Translations under genes and position numbers: made by a program
Origin: Methanobacteriota archaeon
GTDB taxonomy: Archaea > Thermoplasmatota > Poseidoniia > Poseidoniales > Poseidoniaceae
Direction: 5' to 3'
Assembly (NCBI GenBank): GCA_004195515.1
Contig: PSPR01000005.1
Location: 1 to 49,273 of the forward strand
Length of the DNA: 49,273 bases
Notes under the pieces: model-generated
Database searches by the model: none
Told to the model about the DNA's origin: nothing
What the model saw: the letters and a program-made list of their open reading frames with translations, nothing else
In this document: positions 31,916 through 40,495 of the stretch, piece after piece
How the letters are laid out: the number at the start of each line of letters is the position of its first letter
Position numbering within the stretch: position 1 is the stretch's first letter

Positions 31916-32938
31916 TCAGAGATTCGGCACGGCATGAACCCAACCGAAGATATCCTCTTCAACCTCGTTCTGAATATTGGTCAAAGAATCGTATAATTTC
32001 TGGGTCAACACTCCTGGCTCAGAGCCATACTTTGCACATGTCTCACCCAGAGTGATGCTTCCGATCGGGCTGATTACCGCTGCGGTCCCACAGCAGAATG
32101 CCTCTTGTGCGCTCATGGCTAATTCGTGACTAACCTTGGTTTCAACAACTTCAACCCCCATGTGGCGCGCTAATTGAATAATGGAATCTCGGGTGATTCC
32201 TGGTAAAATTGTTCCAGTGAGTTCAGGGGTGTAAAGAACTCCGTCCTTGAGACAGAAGAAATTTGCAGCTCCGACCTCTTCGACGTAGTGGTGTTCTTCA
32301 GCATCGAGATAAATCACTTCAGCAAACCCGCGATCTTTGGCCTTGAATGATGGCATCATTCCCGGGGCGTAATTCCCGATTGCCTTCACCCCTCCCGAGC
32401 CACCGGGTGCGGCTCGATGATGTTCATCGCTGATCAATAGGTCAATGCATTTCATTCCGCCTTTGAAATATGGACCGACCGGGGTACAGTAAACCATGAA
32501 GGTATATTCAGGAGCAGGTGCAACTCCTAAAATCGGACCACTACCGTTGAGAAGTGGTCGAACATAGAGAGCGCCCTTGCCCATAGGGGGGATCCACCGC
32601 GAATTTTCTTGGACGACCTGTTCGATCGCATCGATGAAGATTGATTCGGGTACCGGCGGCATCTTGAGCCGGTCAGCACCTCTTTGCATTCTACGAGCGT
32701 TTTCTTCTGGTCGAAACAGTACAACTCGGCCAGCTTCGGTTCGGTAAGCCTTCATTCCCTCGAATAATCCTTGGCCGTAATTTAAGACTCCAGCCGCCGG
32801 AGAAATCGAAATATTTCCGTAGGGCAACATGTCTCCAGGCTGCCAATGAGCCTTGATTCCTGTTTTTGAGATATACATTTTGTCAGTCTCGGTTAGAGAG
32901 AAGGTCAAACTGTCCCAATCGATTGCAGGATTGCTCAT
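31916..32938 (-). CDS. ilvE: Branched-chain amino acid aminotransferase
   Basis: A protein of 340 residues, PLP fold type IV. GQGLFEGMKAYRTEAGRVVL, then FRPEENARRMQRGADRL, ALYVRPLLNGSG and GGVKAIGNYAPGMMPS, in which Lys of VKAIGNYA is the Schiff-base residue. The C-terminal part (VEEVGAANFFCL, ELTGTILPGITRDSIIQLA) is complete. This is the eukaryote-like BCAT subtype. It transfers amino groups between Leu, Ile or Val and 2-oxoglutarate. The start sits about 100 bp from the divergent polB start. Confidence 0.93.
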   Translation of the reverse strand: MSNPAIDWDSLTFSLTETDKMYISKTGIKAHWQPGDMLPYGNISISPAAGVLNYGQGLFEGMKAYRTEAGRVVLFRPEENARRMQRGADRLKMPPVPESIFIDAIEQVVQENSRWIPPMGKGALYVRPLLNGSGPILGVAPAPEYTFMVYCTPVGPYFKGGMKCIDLLISDEHHRAAPGGSGGVKAIGNYAPGMMPSFKAKDRGFAEVIYLDAEEHHYVEEVGAANFFCLKDGVLYTPELTGTILPGITRDSIIQLARHMGVEVVETKVSHELAMSAQEAFCCGTAAVISPIGSITLGETCAKYGSEPGVLTQKLYDSLTNIQNEVEEDIFGWVHAVPNL

Positions 32939-33038
32939 GTGTCAAGACCAGAGCCCGCCTGTATTCAAGGATTCTGTGTATATTGGTTTGAGAGGGAATT
33001 TAGATAAGTTGTTGATGTGGTGGTTACTAGCGGTGAAT

Positions 33039-35510
33039 ATGGAATGGTCGGGCGATGTTGGAATCATCACCGGCCGTTATGTATCACTCGAGAATTCGAC
33101 CATACTTGAATTATGGGCTCGGGCCAAGACCGGAGAATCGGTGCTATTGAGAATCGAGGGATTGGATCCTTGGTTTGAGGTGACACCAACCGGGCGATGG
33201 ACTGACCAACGGGAGGTTTCAACCGATTCCCTTCTCGATTTTGATGAGATCGAAAAAGTGACTGGCCCTGAAATGAAATTAACCGATTTAGGTCTGAAAC
33301 CGGTTTGGAAAATATTTGTTAAACAACCGTTTATGGTTCCCAAAATTCGCAAGGACTTAGCCGGCAGGTGGACCATTTTATCCGGAGACATACCTTATGT
33401 CAACCGGTTTTTCTTGGATGGAGATTTTGGCATGCACGTAACGGTGAAGGGCGAGGTTTCTCCAACCGAGCATCCAGTCGATATATGTTTAAAAATCGAA
33501 ATGGGCGATGTCGAACATTGTGATCCTTTCCCAACTCCTTTCAGAGTATTTTCATTCGATCTCGAAACCAGTATTGCTCACAATACTATTCTGTGTGCAG
33601 CGGTTGTAATCGAAGATATGGCTGATGAATCGAGGACTCACCACACCTTTGTCGGTGAGGAAGAGGAAATTTTACTCGGATTAACCGACTTGATTCGGAA
33701 GCGAGATCCAGATATTATCACCGGCTATAATATCGATAACTTCGATATGCCAAGAATAGTCGACCGGGCAAATTTAATCGCTGGGCGCGACAAGTTGTTA
33801 AAATCTGAATTGATGGGTTGGGGCCGAGTATCCATAGACGAGCAATCTCGGCGTCGGGATACACAATATCCAGTCCGCGGCACCTCGAGGGCGTGGAACC
33901 TCGGCGGTAGGTGTGTAATGGATACTTGGTGGCAAGCACGTCAAGCTTTGAAACCCCAACGAGAAACCTTGAAATTTGTTTCGAACTTGTTATTCCCCGA
34001 CGAAGAGGACAAACAAAAACTCGATATCGATGCCTCAAAAATGGATGAAGAATGGGCTCGGCGACCAGATGAGGTTTTGGAATATTGTCTAAAGGATGCG
34101 GAATTGCCATTAGATATCATGAAGAAGATCCAAGCATTCAGGCGAAAAGAAGCGATTGCGGCTGTGGCAAAGGTAACATTGGACACCAGTGCAAACGGTT
34201 CGACCAGTCAATTGATCGACTCCTTGGTGATCCGTCTTGCCGACCGAACCGGCATCGCGGTTCCACTCACCGGATCGGCCGACCGAAAAGAAGGGCAAAT
34301 CACCGGCGGATATGTTCACGACGTTGAGGCGGGTTTGCATCCTTGGGTCGCGATATTGGATTTCAAATCGATGTATCCTTCGATAATGATCGGCAAAAAC
34401 ATTTGTTTCACCACCCGCATCGATGCTGGGAGTACCGACCAACCAGCTGAAGGCGAAGAAATTCACACATCTCCGACCGGTGCAACATTCAGAAATTCAA
34501 CTGCTCGAAGAGGCATGGTGCCGAAATTACTTGAAGAATTGATGGCGATGAGAGACCAACATAAAGTCGGAATGAATGCTGCTACCAACCCCGCCGCCAA
34601 ATCATATCATGACCAAATGCAATACGCGGTAAAGATCTTGATGAACTCGTTTTATGGAGTTTTCGCGAGTGGGTTTTATCGCTTTACTCACAAGGATTTG
34701 GGTTCATCAATCACCGCTTGGGCCCGCCATAATATCAAATCTATCATCCAAAAATTGGATGCAGAAGGCCATAAGGTCGTGTATTCGGATACCGACTCTA
34801 TCTTTGTTACTGCACCGGTAGGGAAAGAGGAGAACCCACGCCAAGTAATGATTGATTTCGGTCATAAAACCGCTGAGCGATTCAGTGAAGAGAGTGCTGA
34901 ATTAGAATTCGAAAAAGGGCTTTCAGTCTTTTTTTCCCATGGTGCAAAAAAACGCTACGTCGGCCAAGTGGTTTGGCCGGTCGAAGAAATGTTAGTGCGT
35001 GGATATGAAACCCAAAGAACCGATTCGTTCAGGTTTTTGACCGATGGCATGAAATTGATGTTCAAATATGTTTTAGGTGATGATTCCGAATCGGCAATCG
35101 CTTTAGCAATCGATACGATTCGGGCAGCAAAAGAAGGTAAAGCCGATGTCAGGGATTTGATCATGAGCAAATCCTGCAAAGGAAAATGGGACAAAACCAC
35201 CTCGAGTTGGGATTTCACCAAGGATTATGCCAACCCGGACAGCATGGTTCAGGTGCGGGCTGCAAAAGCCATAATCGGCAAAGGTCTCCCGTTTACTCCT
35301 GGTATGAAAATCGCTTATGTGGTGACGAATGCCCGAATTCGTCCGATGCAAATCGAACCTTGGTTTGAACAAGAGCCGGTAAAAAATTACGATGGCCAAT
35401 TCTATGCTGACAGATTGGCAACAGCATTTGGCAGGGTCACCGAAGCATTCGGTTGGACCGGTAAGGAATTATTGTCCGGCAATCGCCAAACATCTCTATT
35501 CTCGTTCTAA
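33039..35510 (+). CDS. polB: Family B replicative DNA polymerase
   Basis: About 823 residues. The exonuclease has FSFDLETSIA (about 174) and TGYNIDNFDMPRIVDRA. The polymerase has motif A LDFKSMYPSIMIGKN (about 441; Met where Leu is common), motif B KILMNSFYGVFASG (about 531) and motif C VYSDTDSIFV (about 581; Ser where Gly is common). No intein interrupts these motifs. The end is RQTSLFSF, the same PCNA-binding heptapeptide as FEN-1. The start at 33039 (MEWSGDVGIITGRYV) is preferred; the frame is open through an improbable Trp/Leu-rich stretch upstream. The likely role is chromosome replication or repair. Confidence 0.95.
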   Translation: MEWSGDVGIITGRYVSLENSTILELWARAKTGESVLLRIEGLDPWFEVTPTGRWTDQREVSTDSLLDFDEIEKVTGPEMKLTDLGLKPVWKIFVKQPFMVPKIRKDLAGRWTILSGDIPYVNRFFLDGDFGMHVTVKGEVSPTEHPVDICLKIEMGDVEHCDPFPTPFRVFSFDLETSIAHNTILCAAVVIEDMADESRTHHTFVGEEEEILLGLTDLIRKRDPDIITGYNIDNFDMPRIVDRANLIAGRDKLLKSELMGWGRVSIDEQSRRRDTQYPVRGTSRAWNLGGRCVMDTWWQARQALKPQRETLKFVSNLLFPDEEDKQKLDIDASKMDEEWARRPDEVLEYCLKDAELPLDIMKKIQAFRRKEAIAAVAKVTLDTSANGSTSQLIDSLVIRLADRTGIAVPLTGSADRKEGQITGGYVHDVEAGLHPWVAILDFKSMYPSIMIGKNICFTTRIDAGSTDQPAEGEEIHTSPTGATFRNSTARRGMVPKLLEELMAMRDQHKVGMNAATNPAAKSYHDQMQYAVKILMNSFYGVFASGFYRFTHKDLGSSITAWARHNIKSIIQKLDAEGHKVVYSDTDSIFVTAPVGKEENPRQVMIDFGHKTAERFSEESAELEFEKGLSVFFSHGAKKRYVGQVVWPVEEMLVRGYETQRTDSFRFLTDGMKLMFKYVLGDDSESAIALAIDTIRAAKEGKADVRDLIMSKSCKGKWDKTTSSWDFTKDYANPDSMVQVRAAKAIIGKGLPFTPGMKIAYVVTNARIRPMQIEPWFEQEPVKNYDGQFYADRLATAFGRVTEAFGWTGKELLSGNRQTSLFSF

Positions 35511-35564
35511 TCGGAGCACTTTGAAGCCAAGGGTTGAATTGTAAGCGCTATACTCGCCCAATCA

Positions 35565-36728
35565 ATGAAGCCTATATTTTTGGTATTCTTACTTCTCGCC
35601 GTCCCCCTTTCTGGTTGTTTGGGTGGCTCAGATTCCAGCGATATGCCAGTTGAAGCGGTATTTTCCTTTTCACCCGATGAAAATATTCGAGCCAATGCGG
35701 CCATCGAGTTCGATGCATCGCCCTCTTTACCTCAAGATGGGTCGCTTTCCTACAAGTGGGATTTCCAAAATGATGGCTCGGTCGACGAGACCGGCCGCGA
35801 GGTCGATTGGTCTTATCCGGAATCAGGGAATTATACGATTAAACTAACCGTCACCGATGGTACAAATTCCCACTCCCAAACTCGCAGCCTTACGGTAATT
35901 GCTGCAGATGCAGTGATTCCAGAAGCGGACGCAGGATCTTATTCTCCGAGTTCTGATTGTGATGGTGAAGACCCTTCAACCGGCAATTATTATGTATTTT
36001 ACATCTGTGAAATGGCTAAGGAATTATCGAGTAAAAGAATCGATGCAACCATGAATATTCAATTGGATGCATCGGCATCATCGGCTGGAGCAGATGATGA
36101 ATATATTTCAGATTGGAATTGGGATACCGATTTACAAACCGATAGCGATGGCGACGGCGATTCGGAAAACGATGCTGATCTAACCGGCGAAACGCCAGAG
36201 TGGAAAGATGTCGCTCCAGGTGAATACAAAATTTCTCTGACGGTAATCAACGGCCAAGGCTTAACCGATTCCGACGATGTAGTAGTCAACGTCAATTACG
36301 TTGGAGTTTGGTCGGATTTTGAAATAGGGGGCTCGAGTGCAAATAATCCGGTCGATATGGATTTCACATTCTCTGTTACTCAAAACTCAGATTCCGGGAA
36401 TACGATTCGCCGAGCGGTCGGCGAATTAGTTTATCCAAATACCGATTCTGACTGTGTTGTCGGTGCCGAATCTTGCCGTCCGAAACTCGATTTATTCGGT
36501 TTCAATGACAGCGATGAAGAGGCAGGAAATACCTCTGAGACACCTTTGGACCAGCGCCAAGCAGGAGATTGTTCTTCGAGCAATGATTGTGTATGGTTAC
36601 AATTTACCGGTTCTTACCATTTTGAAAATTCTCAGTGGAAAGATGGTGATTGGACCATGACTTTACGCAATGAGAAATGGAATGATTTAGAAATTGAATC
36701 GTTAACAATTCGGTTGATCTACAAGTGA
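35565..36728 (+). CDS. Lipoprotein with PKD-type domains
   Basis: A protein of 387 residues. It has a lipobox signal (FLVFLLLAVPLSGC, Cys at about 18) and then one clear PKD domain (AAIEFDASPSLPQDGSLSYK, WDFQNDGSVDETGREVDWSY). A second, more acidic one has SDWNWDTDLQTDSDGDGDSE and PGEYKISLTVING. The C-terminal 130 residues resemble a proprotein-convertase P/jelly-roll fold (DGDWTMTLRNEKWNDLEIES). PKD domains bind other proteins or polysaccharides at the surface. The acidic DSDGDGDSENDAD run could bind calcium. The end overlaps the AtuA small gene by 10 bp. A surface attachment or degradation role is inference. Confidence 0.85.
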   Translation: MKPIFLVFLLLAVPLSGCLGGSDSSDMPVEAVFSFSPDENIRANAAIEFDASPSLPQDGSLSYKWDFQNDGSVDETGREVDWSYPESGNYTIKLTVTDGTNSHSQTRSLTVIAADAVIPEADAGSYSPSSDCDGEDPSTGNYYVFYICEMAKELSSKRIDATMNIQLDASASSAGADDEYISDWNWDTDLQTDSDGDGDSENDADLTGETPEWKDVAPGEYKISLTVINGQGLTDSDDVVVNVNYVGVWSDFEIGGSSANNPVDMDFTFSVTQNSDSGNTIRRAVGELVYPNTDSDCVVGAESCRPKLDLFGFNDSDEEAGNTSETPLDQRQAGDCSSSNDCVWLQFTGSYHFENSQWKDGDWTMTLRNEKWNDLEIESLTIRLIYK

Positions 36729-37066
36729 AACCCAAGTTCAGCAGCTCGCTTAGCATCGATTTCAACCTCGGCCTCGAGTACCACTTGACCGAGTGCTTTT
36801 CCTTGTGAATCAAGTCTTTTTGAAACGGTCCCACCACCTTGAAGAACATTGTGAATCAAACAATTTATCGCCCCTACTCCTGGGACTTCAAAAACTTTGA
36901 ATGGGCCTTCAGTCCAGCCCTCAAACCACTGTTCCAGCACTTTTGGTGTTACCGCATCGCTCAGTAATTCCATCCACTCAGGCCGATGGGCTATCAAGGC
37001 GATATTCACCATATCTCCTTTGTCACCGGACCGTCCATGAGCAAGTTTCCCCAATGCGACTTTCAT
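36719..37066 (-). CDS. AtuA-type small domain protein
   Basis: A protein of 115 residues. LGKLAHGRSGDKGDMVNIAL with the GDKGD loop and a C-terminal ferredoxin-like fold matches the C-terminal domain that accompanies AtuA (acyclic terpene utilisation, DUF1446) proteins. Here it is a separate gene; in many organisms it is fused. It starts within the stop codon of the large AtuA gene (ATGA overlap), so the two products are probably made in equal amounts and act together. Confidence 0.82.
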   Translation of the reverse strand: MKVALGKLAHGRSGDKGDMVNIALIAHRPEWMELLSDAVTPKVLEQWFEGWTEGPFKVFEVPGVGAINCLIHNVLQGGGTVSKRLDSQGKALGQVVLEAEVEIDAKRAAELGFHL

Positions 37067-38652
37067 GGTTTCACCACCTTTGATTCATCCAATCGATCGA
37101 GCATTCTAGATGCAAGTTTTGACCAATATGGATGGTTGTCGAATTTGCTGATCATCTCCAATCGAGCAAGGACCTTATCTTCCAACCAAGGCATCCTCTC
37201 CTCCAAATCATGGCGCCATGTTTGATGGTGCTCGATTCGAACCTGTGGTTCGACCAAAACTCGTCTTATCGAGGTCGGGAAAAATCGTAAAACCTCTCTC
37301 GGCCTTGGCCTGGCCCCATAACCCGCAACTCCAGCAGGTCCAGTAAGGACCAATGGCGCAATCGACCGGGCAAAATGGGTTAATTGAGCTCTCTGAGGAG
37401 AAGATATTGTCCATCTAACCATCACCTCGCTTGGAGAAATATCCTTTCTAAGCCCGGGGGGTGTTAAGGCTTGAGAGCCGAGGAATTCGGTCTCGATTTG
37501 AATATCCGAAAGATGGTTTAACCTACCCCGCATGGTATTGTCGAGCATTTCAGCCTTTTCTTGGGCATTTGGTCCGGGGACCATCAACGAACCAGAAGAC
37601 ATCCAACCATCTCGGTGGCAAGCACTTACCTTCAAACTCGCCGGAGGTGACCTTCCACGTGCACCTTCCACCCTCACATGGTCGAGCTTTGTTTCGACCA
37701 ATGTCGCTTGACTGAGATCCAATGTCACATCCGGTGTATGGTAAGAGGTCGGGTCCCCGATCTCATAGAGCATTTGTTCGGCAACTGTGCGCCGCGTGAT
37801 TCTACCACCTTCACCTGGGGCTCTGGTGATGACGCAGGTGCCATCGGATTCTATGATCGCTAGAGGGTATGTCAATTCGGCTAATTGGGGGATTTCTTTC
37901 CAATCGCTTGAGTTGCCCCCACTGACTTGCGCACCGCATTCGATAAGATGACCTGCCAATGTCCAACCGGCCAATACATCGTACGGGTTCTTGATATTCG
38001 GCGGCGCCCAATCCGCCAAAGGCGCATTGAGTTCGAGTTCGCTACCATTGGCAGCCCAGCCACAGGAGTGGGCCATGGATCCAACTATGAGGCTAGCATC
38101 TGCGACCCTGCCGGTGATCACTATGTCGGCTCCTTGCTCGAGAGCCCTTGCAATTCCTGAAGCCCCTAAATATGCATTTGCAGAAACAATGGTTTCTTCA
38201 TGATCTAATAGTGAGCCTAATTTGTGATCGAACATGTGGATAAATGGCTCGCCGGTGCCGGCTAAAGCCGATAATTTTGACCCGATGCAATCGCCACTGA
38301 TTGTAGCGACCTTACAATCGGTCCAGCCGATTGCACTTGCAGCCTTCAGCACTCTACTTACACAAGCATCGGTATTTGCTCCGCCCGCATTGGTGACCAA
38401 CTTGACTTTTTTCTCCTTTAGTAATTCCATACCGCCAGCCCTTAACCAAACTTCGAGATCGGTTGCCCAACCCGCGCTCGGATTGCGGTCGAGTTGTTTG
38501 TGCATAATCGACATAGTCACCTCTGAGAGGTAGTCCATCGTCAAATAATCCAACTCGGTTGTTTTGAGCATTTCGAGAGGTGCGAGGGTAATATCTCCCC
38601 AAAATCCGCCGGCTCCGCCGATTCTTACTCCGTTGTCTGGACGCCCCATCAA
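37063..38652 (-). CDS. AtuA family (DUF1446) protein
   Basis: A protein of 529 residues. VRIGGAGGFWGDITLAPLEM and ELDYLTMDYLSEVTMSIMHK open the family, then VKLVTNAGGANTDACVSRV and GADIVITGRVADASLIVGSM. AtuA is needed for growth on acyclic terpenes such as citronellol; its exact step remains unclear and many homologues exist in organisms without that pathway. Here it may act on isoprenoid or branched acids from ether lipids, which is inference. A second Met one codon downstream (38649) is an equally good start. Partner of the small gene downstream. Confidence 0.85.
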   Translation of the reverse strand: MMGRPDNGVRIGGAGGFWGDITLAPLEMLKTTELDYLTMDYLSEVTMSIMHKQLDRNPSAGWATDLEVWLRAGGMELLKEKKVKLVTNAGGANTDACVSRVLKAASAIGWTDCKVATISGDCIGSKLSALAGTGEPFIHMFDHKLGSLLDHEETIVSANAYLGASGIARALEQGADIVITGRVADASLIVGSMAHSCGWAANGSELELNAPLADWAPPNIKNPYDVLAGWTLAGHLIECGAQVSGGNSSDWKEIPQLAELTYPLAIIESDGTCVITRAPGEGGRITRRTVAEQMLYEIGDPTSYHTPDVTLDLSQATLVETKLDHVRVEGARGRSPPASLKVSACHRDGWMSSGSLMVPGPNAQEKAEMLDNTMRGRLNHLSDIQIETEFLGSQALTPPGLRKDISPSEVMVRWTISSPQRAQLTHFARSIAPLVLTGPAGVAGYGARPRPREVLRFFPTSIRRVLVEPQVRIEHHQTWRHDLEERMPWLEDKVLARLEMISKFDNHPYWSKLASRMLDRLDESKVVKP

Positions 38653-38784
38653 TTACTAATTCGCCCGGCCCCCACATATGTCTTTCGGATGGCATTATCG
38701 GCGGACTAAACGGCTTTTTTGAACCTAACTTGCAGTATTTACGCGACGCGGTATTGAAATAGGGGAGGATTGTCGCCGGGCCTG

Positions 38785-38790
38785 AAGGAG
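38785..38790 (+). promoter_or_regulatory. Shine-Dalgarno site for EF-1alpha
   Basis: AAGGAG, eight bases before the ATG at 38799, in an intergenic stretch of about 145 bp after the divergent AtuA gene. It supports the chosen start. The stretch also has a T-run (38709-38715) and an A/T-rich GTATTTAC near 38734, a possible but unproven TATA element. Confidence 0.65.
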
Positions 38791-38798
38791 AGTTTGCC

Positions 38799-40097
38799 AT
38801 GGGTTCACAATGGGAAGACAAGACAAAGCCACACCGAAATATCGTCTTTATTGGACACGTTGACCACGGAAAGTCGACTACTGTTGGTCGCCTTCTTTTG
38901 GACAGCGGTCATATTGAAGGTCACGTTGTCGAAAAGAATGAAAAGTTAGCAGCAGAAGCTGGTAAGGCTGGTTTCGGTCTTGCGTACGTCATGGACGGCC
39001 TAAAAGAAGAGCGAGAGCGCGGTATCACAATCGACGTCGCACACAAAGAGTTCTACACACCAAAGTACTACTGGACCATCATCGATGCTCCAGGACACCG
39101 TGATTTCGTCAAGAATATGATCACTGGTGCTTCTCAAGCGGATACCGCAGTTCTACTGTGCGCTGCTAACGACGGTGTTAACGCCCAGACCAAAGAGCAC
39201 GCTTTCCTAGCAAAGGTGCTTGGTGTTGCTGAGCTTATCGTCCACGTCAACAAGATGGACATCTCCGGTGTCGATTGGTCAGAAGACAAGTACACCGAAG
39301 CATGCTCCCAAGTTACTCAACTACTGAAGATGGCAGGATTCGGAGGCCAACTAGACCGAATCCCAATGATTCCAGCATCCAGTCTTAACGGCGATAACGT
39401 CTTTGAGAAGTCCGACAAGACTCCATGGTACAATGGACCAACGTTATTCGATGCTATCGATGCAGCAACAATGCCAAACAAGCCAGTCGATAAGCCACTT
39501 CGCCTACCAATTCAAGATGTCTATAAGATCTCTGGAATCGGCACAGTCCCAGTCGGAAAGATTGAGACCGGAACTCTGAACGTTGGAAAGACAGTAGTCT
39601 TCAACCCGTCCCAGAAGTCCGCTGAGGTCAAGAGCATCGAGATGCACCACACAATGGTACCTAAGGCAGAGCCAGGGGACAACGTTGGTTTCAACGTCCG
39701 TGGTCTAGCCGCAGTCGACATCCGCCGAGGTGACGTTGCAGGTTATACCGACACCGCACCAACCTTTGTCCGTCACGACGAACACTTCGTTGGACAAATT
39801 CAGCTCATGGATATTCCAAAGGCTGTATCCATCGGATACACCCCGGTATTCCACTGCCACACCGCTCAGGTCGCAGTTCGTTTCCACGAACTTCTAGAGA
39901 AGACCAACAAGGCAGGAAAGGAAGCTAACCCTTCGTTCCTAAAGACCGGTGATGCATGTTTAATCCGCTTCGCACCTACCAAGCCAATGGCTATCGAACC
40001 AATGGACAAATTCCCAGAATTGTCTCGCTTCGCTATCCGCGACATGGGTAAGACCGTCGCAGCAGGCGTTTGCCTGAAGATCGAGAAAAAGGCTTGA
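38799..40097 (+). CDS. tuf: Translation elongation factor EF-1alpha (aEF1A)
   Basis: A protein of 432 residues. GTPase motifs: G1 GHVDHGKSTT (about 20), G2 with ERERGITIDVAHKEF, G3 DAPGHRDFVKNMI, G4 NKMD (about 153), then G5 PASSLNGDN. Domains II and III follow (VPVGKIETGTLNVGKTVVF to AAGVCLKIEKKA). It brings aminoacyl-tRNA to the ribosome. Codon choice is visibly more biased than in the neighbours, as expected for high expression. S10 follows 43 bp later on the same strand. Confidence 0.97.
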   Translation: MGSQWEDKTKPHRNIVFIGHVDHGKSTTVGRLLLDSGHIEGHVVEKNEKLAAEAGKAGFGLAYVMDGLKEERERGITIDVAHKEFYTPKYYWTIIDAPGHRDFVKNMITGASQADTAVLLCAANDGVNAQTKEHAFLAKVLGVAELIVHVNKMDISGVDWSEDKYTEACSQVTQLLKMAGFGGQLDRIPMIPASSLNGDNVFEKSDKTPWYNGPTLFDAIDAATMPNKPVDKPLRLPIQDVYKISGIGTVPVGKIETGTLNVGKTVVFNPSQKSAEVKSIEMHHTMVPKAEPGDNVGFNVRGLAAVDIRRGDVAGYTDTAPTFVRHDEHFVGQIQLMDIPKAVSIGYTPVFHCHTAQVAVRFHELLEKTNKAGKEANPSFLKTGDACLIRFAPTKPMAIEPMDKFPELSRFAIRDMGKTVAAGVCLKIEKKA

Positions 40098-40128
40098 GCA
40101 CCAACCGGATTACGATCCAAAAGGAATA

Positions 40129-40135
40129 GAGGTGA
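40129..40135 (+). promoter_or_regulatory. Shine-Dalgarno site for S10
   Basis: GAGGTGA, five bases before the ATG at 40141. It favours that start over an in-frame GTG at 40132, which lies within the site itself. Confidence 0.7.
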
Positions 40136-40140
40136 ATATC

Positions 40141-40470
40141 ATGGCAGCAGTGACCATCATCAAGCTAACAGGCGAGAACCATCGTGACATCGACGCAGTC
40201 GCATCCCAAATCAAAATGATTTGTGATAATGGCGGCATCAGTCTACGAGGCCCGATCCCACTACCAACCCGTCGTCTTGTGGTACCAGTCCGCAAGGCTC
40301 CAGATGGCGAAGGCAGTGAAACTTACGATCACTGGGAAATGCGTATCCACAAGCGATTGCTTGAGATGGACATTACCAGCGGAAAGGACGAGAGTGCTCT
40401 GCGACAAGTCGCACGCATTCCAATCCCTGATACTGTAAGCATTGAACTTTCAATGCGCTCGGTACAATAG
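40141..40470 (+). CDS. rps10: 30S ribosomal protein S10
   Basis: A protein of 109 residues. IIKLTGENHRDIDAVASQIK, then RGPIPLPTRRLVVPVRKAPD and HWEMRIHKRLLEMDI match archaeal S10/eukaryotic uS10 over its full length, with the family C-terminus PIPDTVSIELSMRS. It lies in the head of the small subunit. The EF-1alpha/S10 gene order is widely conserved in archaea. The stop lies 25 bp from the convergent GINS-like gene. Confidence 0.96.
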   Translation: MAAVTIIKLTGENHRDIDAVASQIKMICDNGGISLRGPIPLPTRRLVVPVRKAPDGEGSETYDHWEMRIHKRLLEMDITSGKDESALRQVARIPIPDTVSIELSMRSVQ

Positions 40471-40495
40471 ATTCTATTTCACAATTGAATCGGTT

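Noticed and set aside
33718..34110. 130-codon minus-strand frame within polB, and similar frames inside the giant surface gene (43331-43813, 43868-44272)
   Set aside because: Shadows of strong genes, with no motif, start site or conserved composition.
33039..35510. Intein in PolB
   Set aside because: Motifs A, B and C are uninterrupted and the length is normal for family B polymerases.
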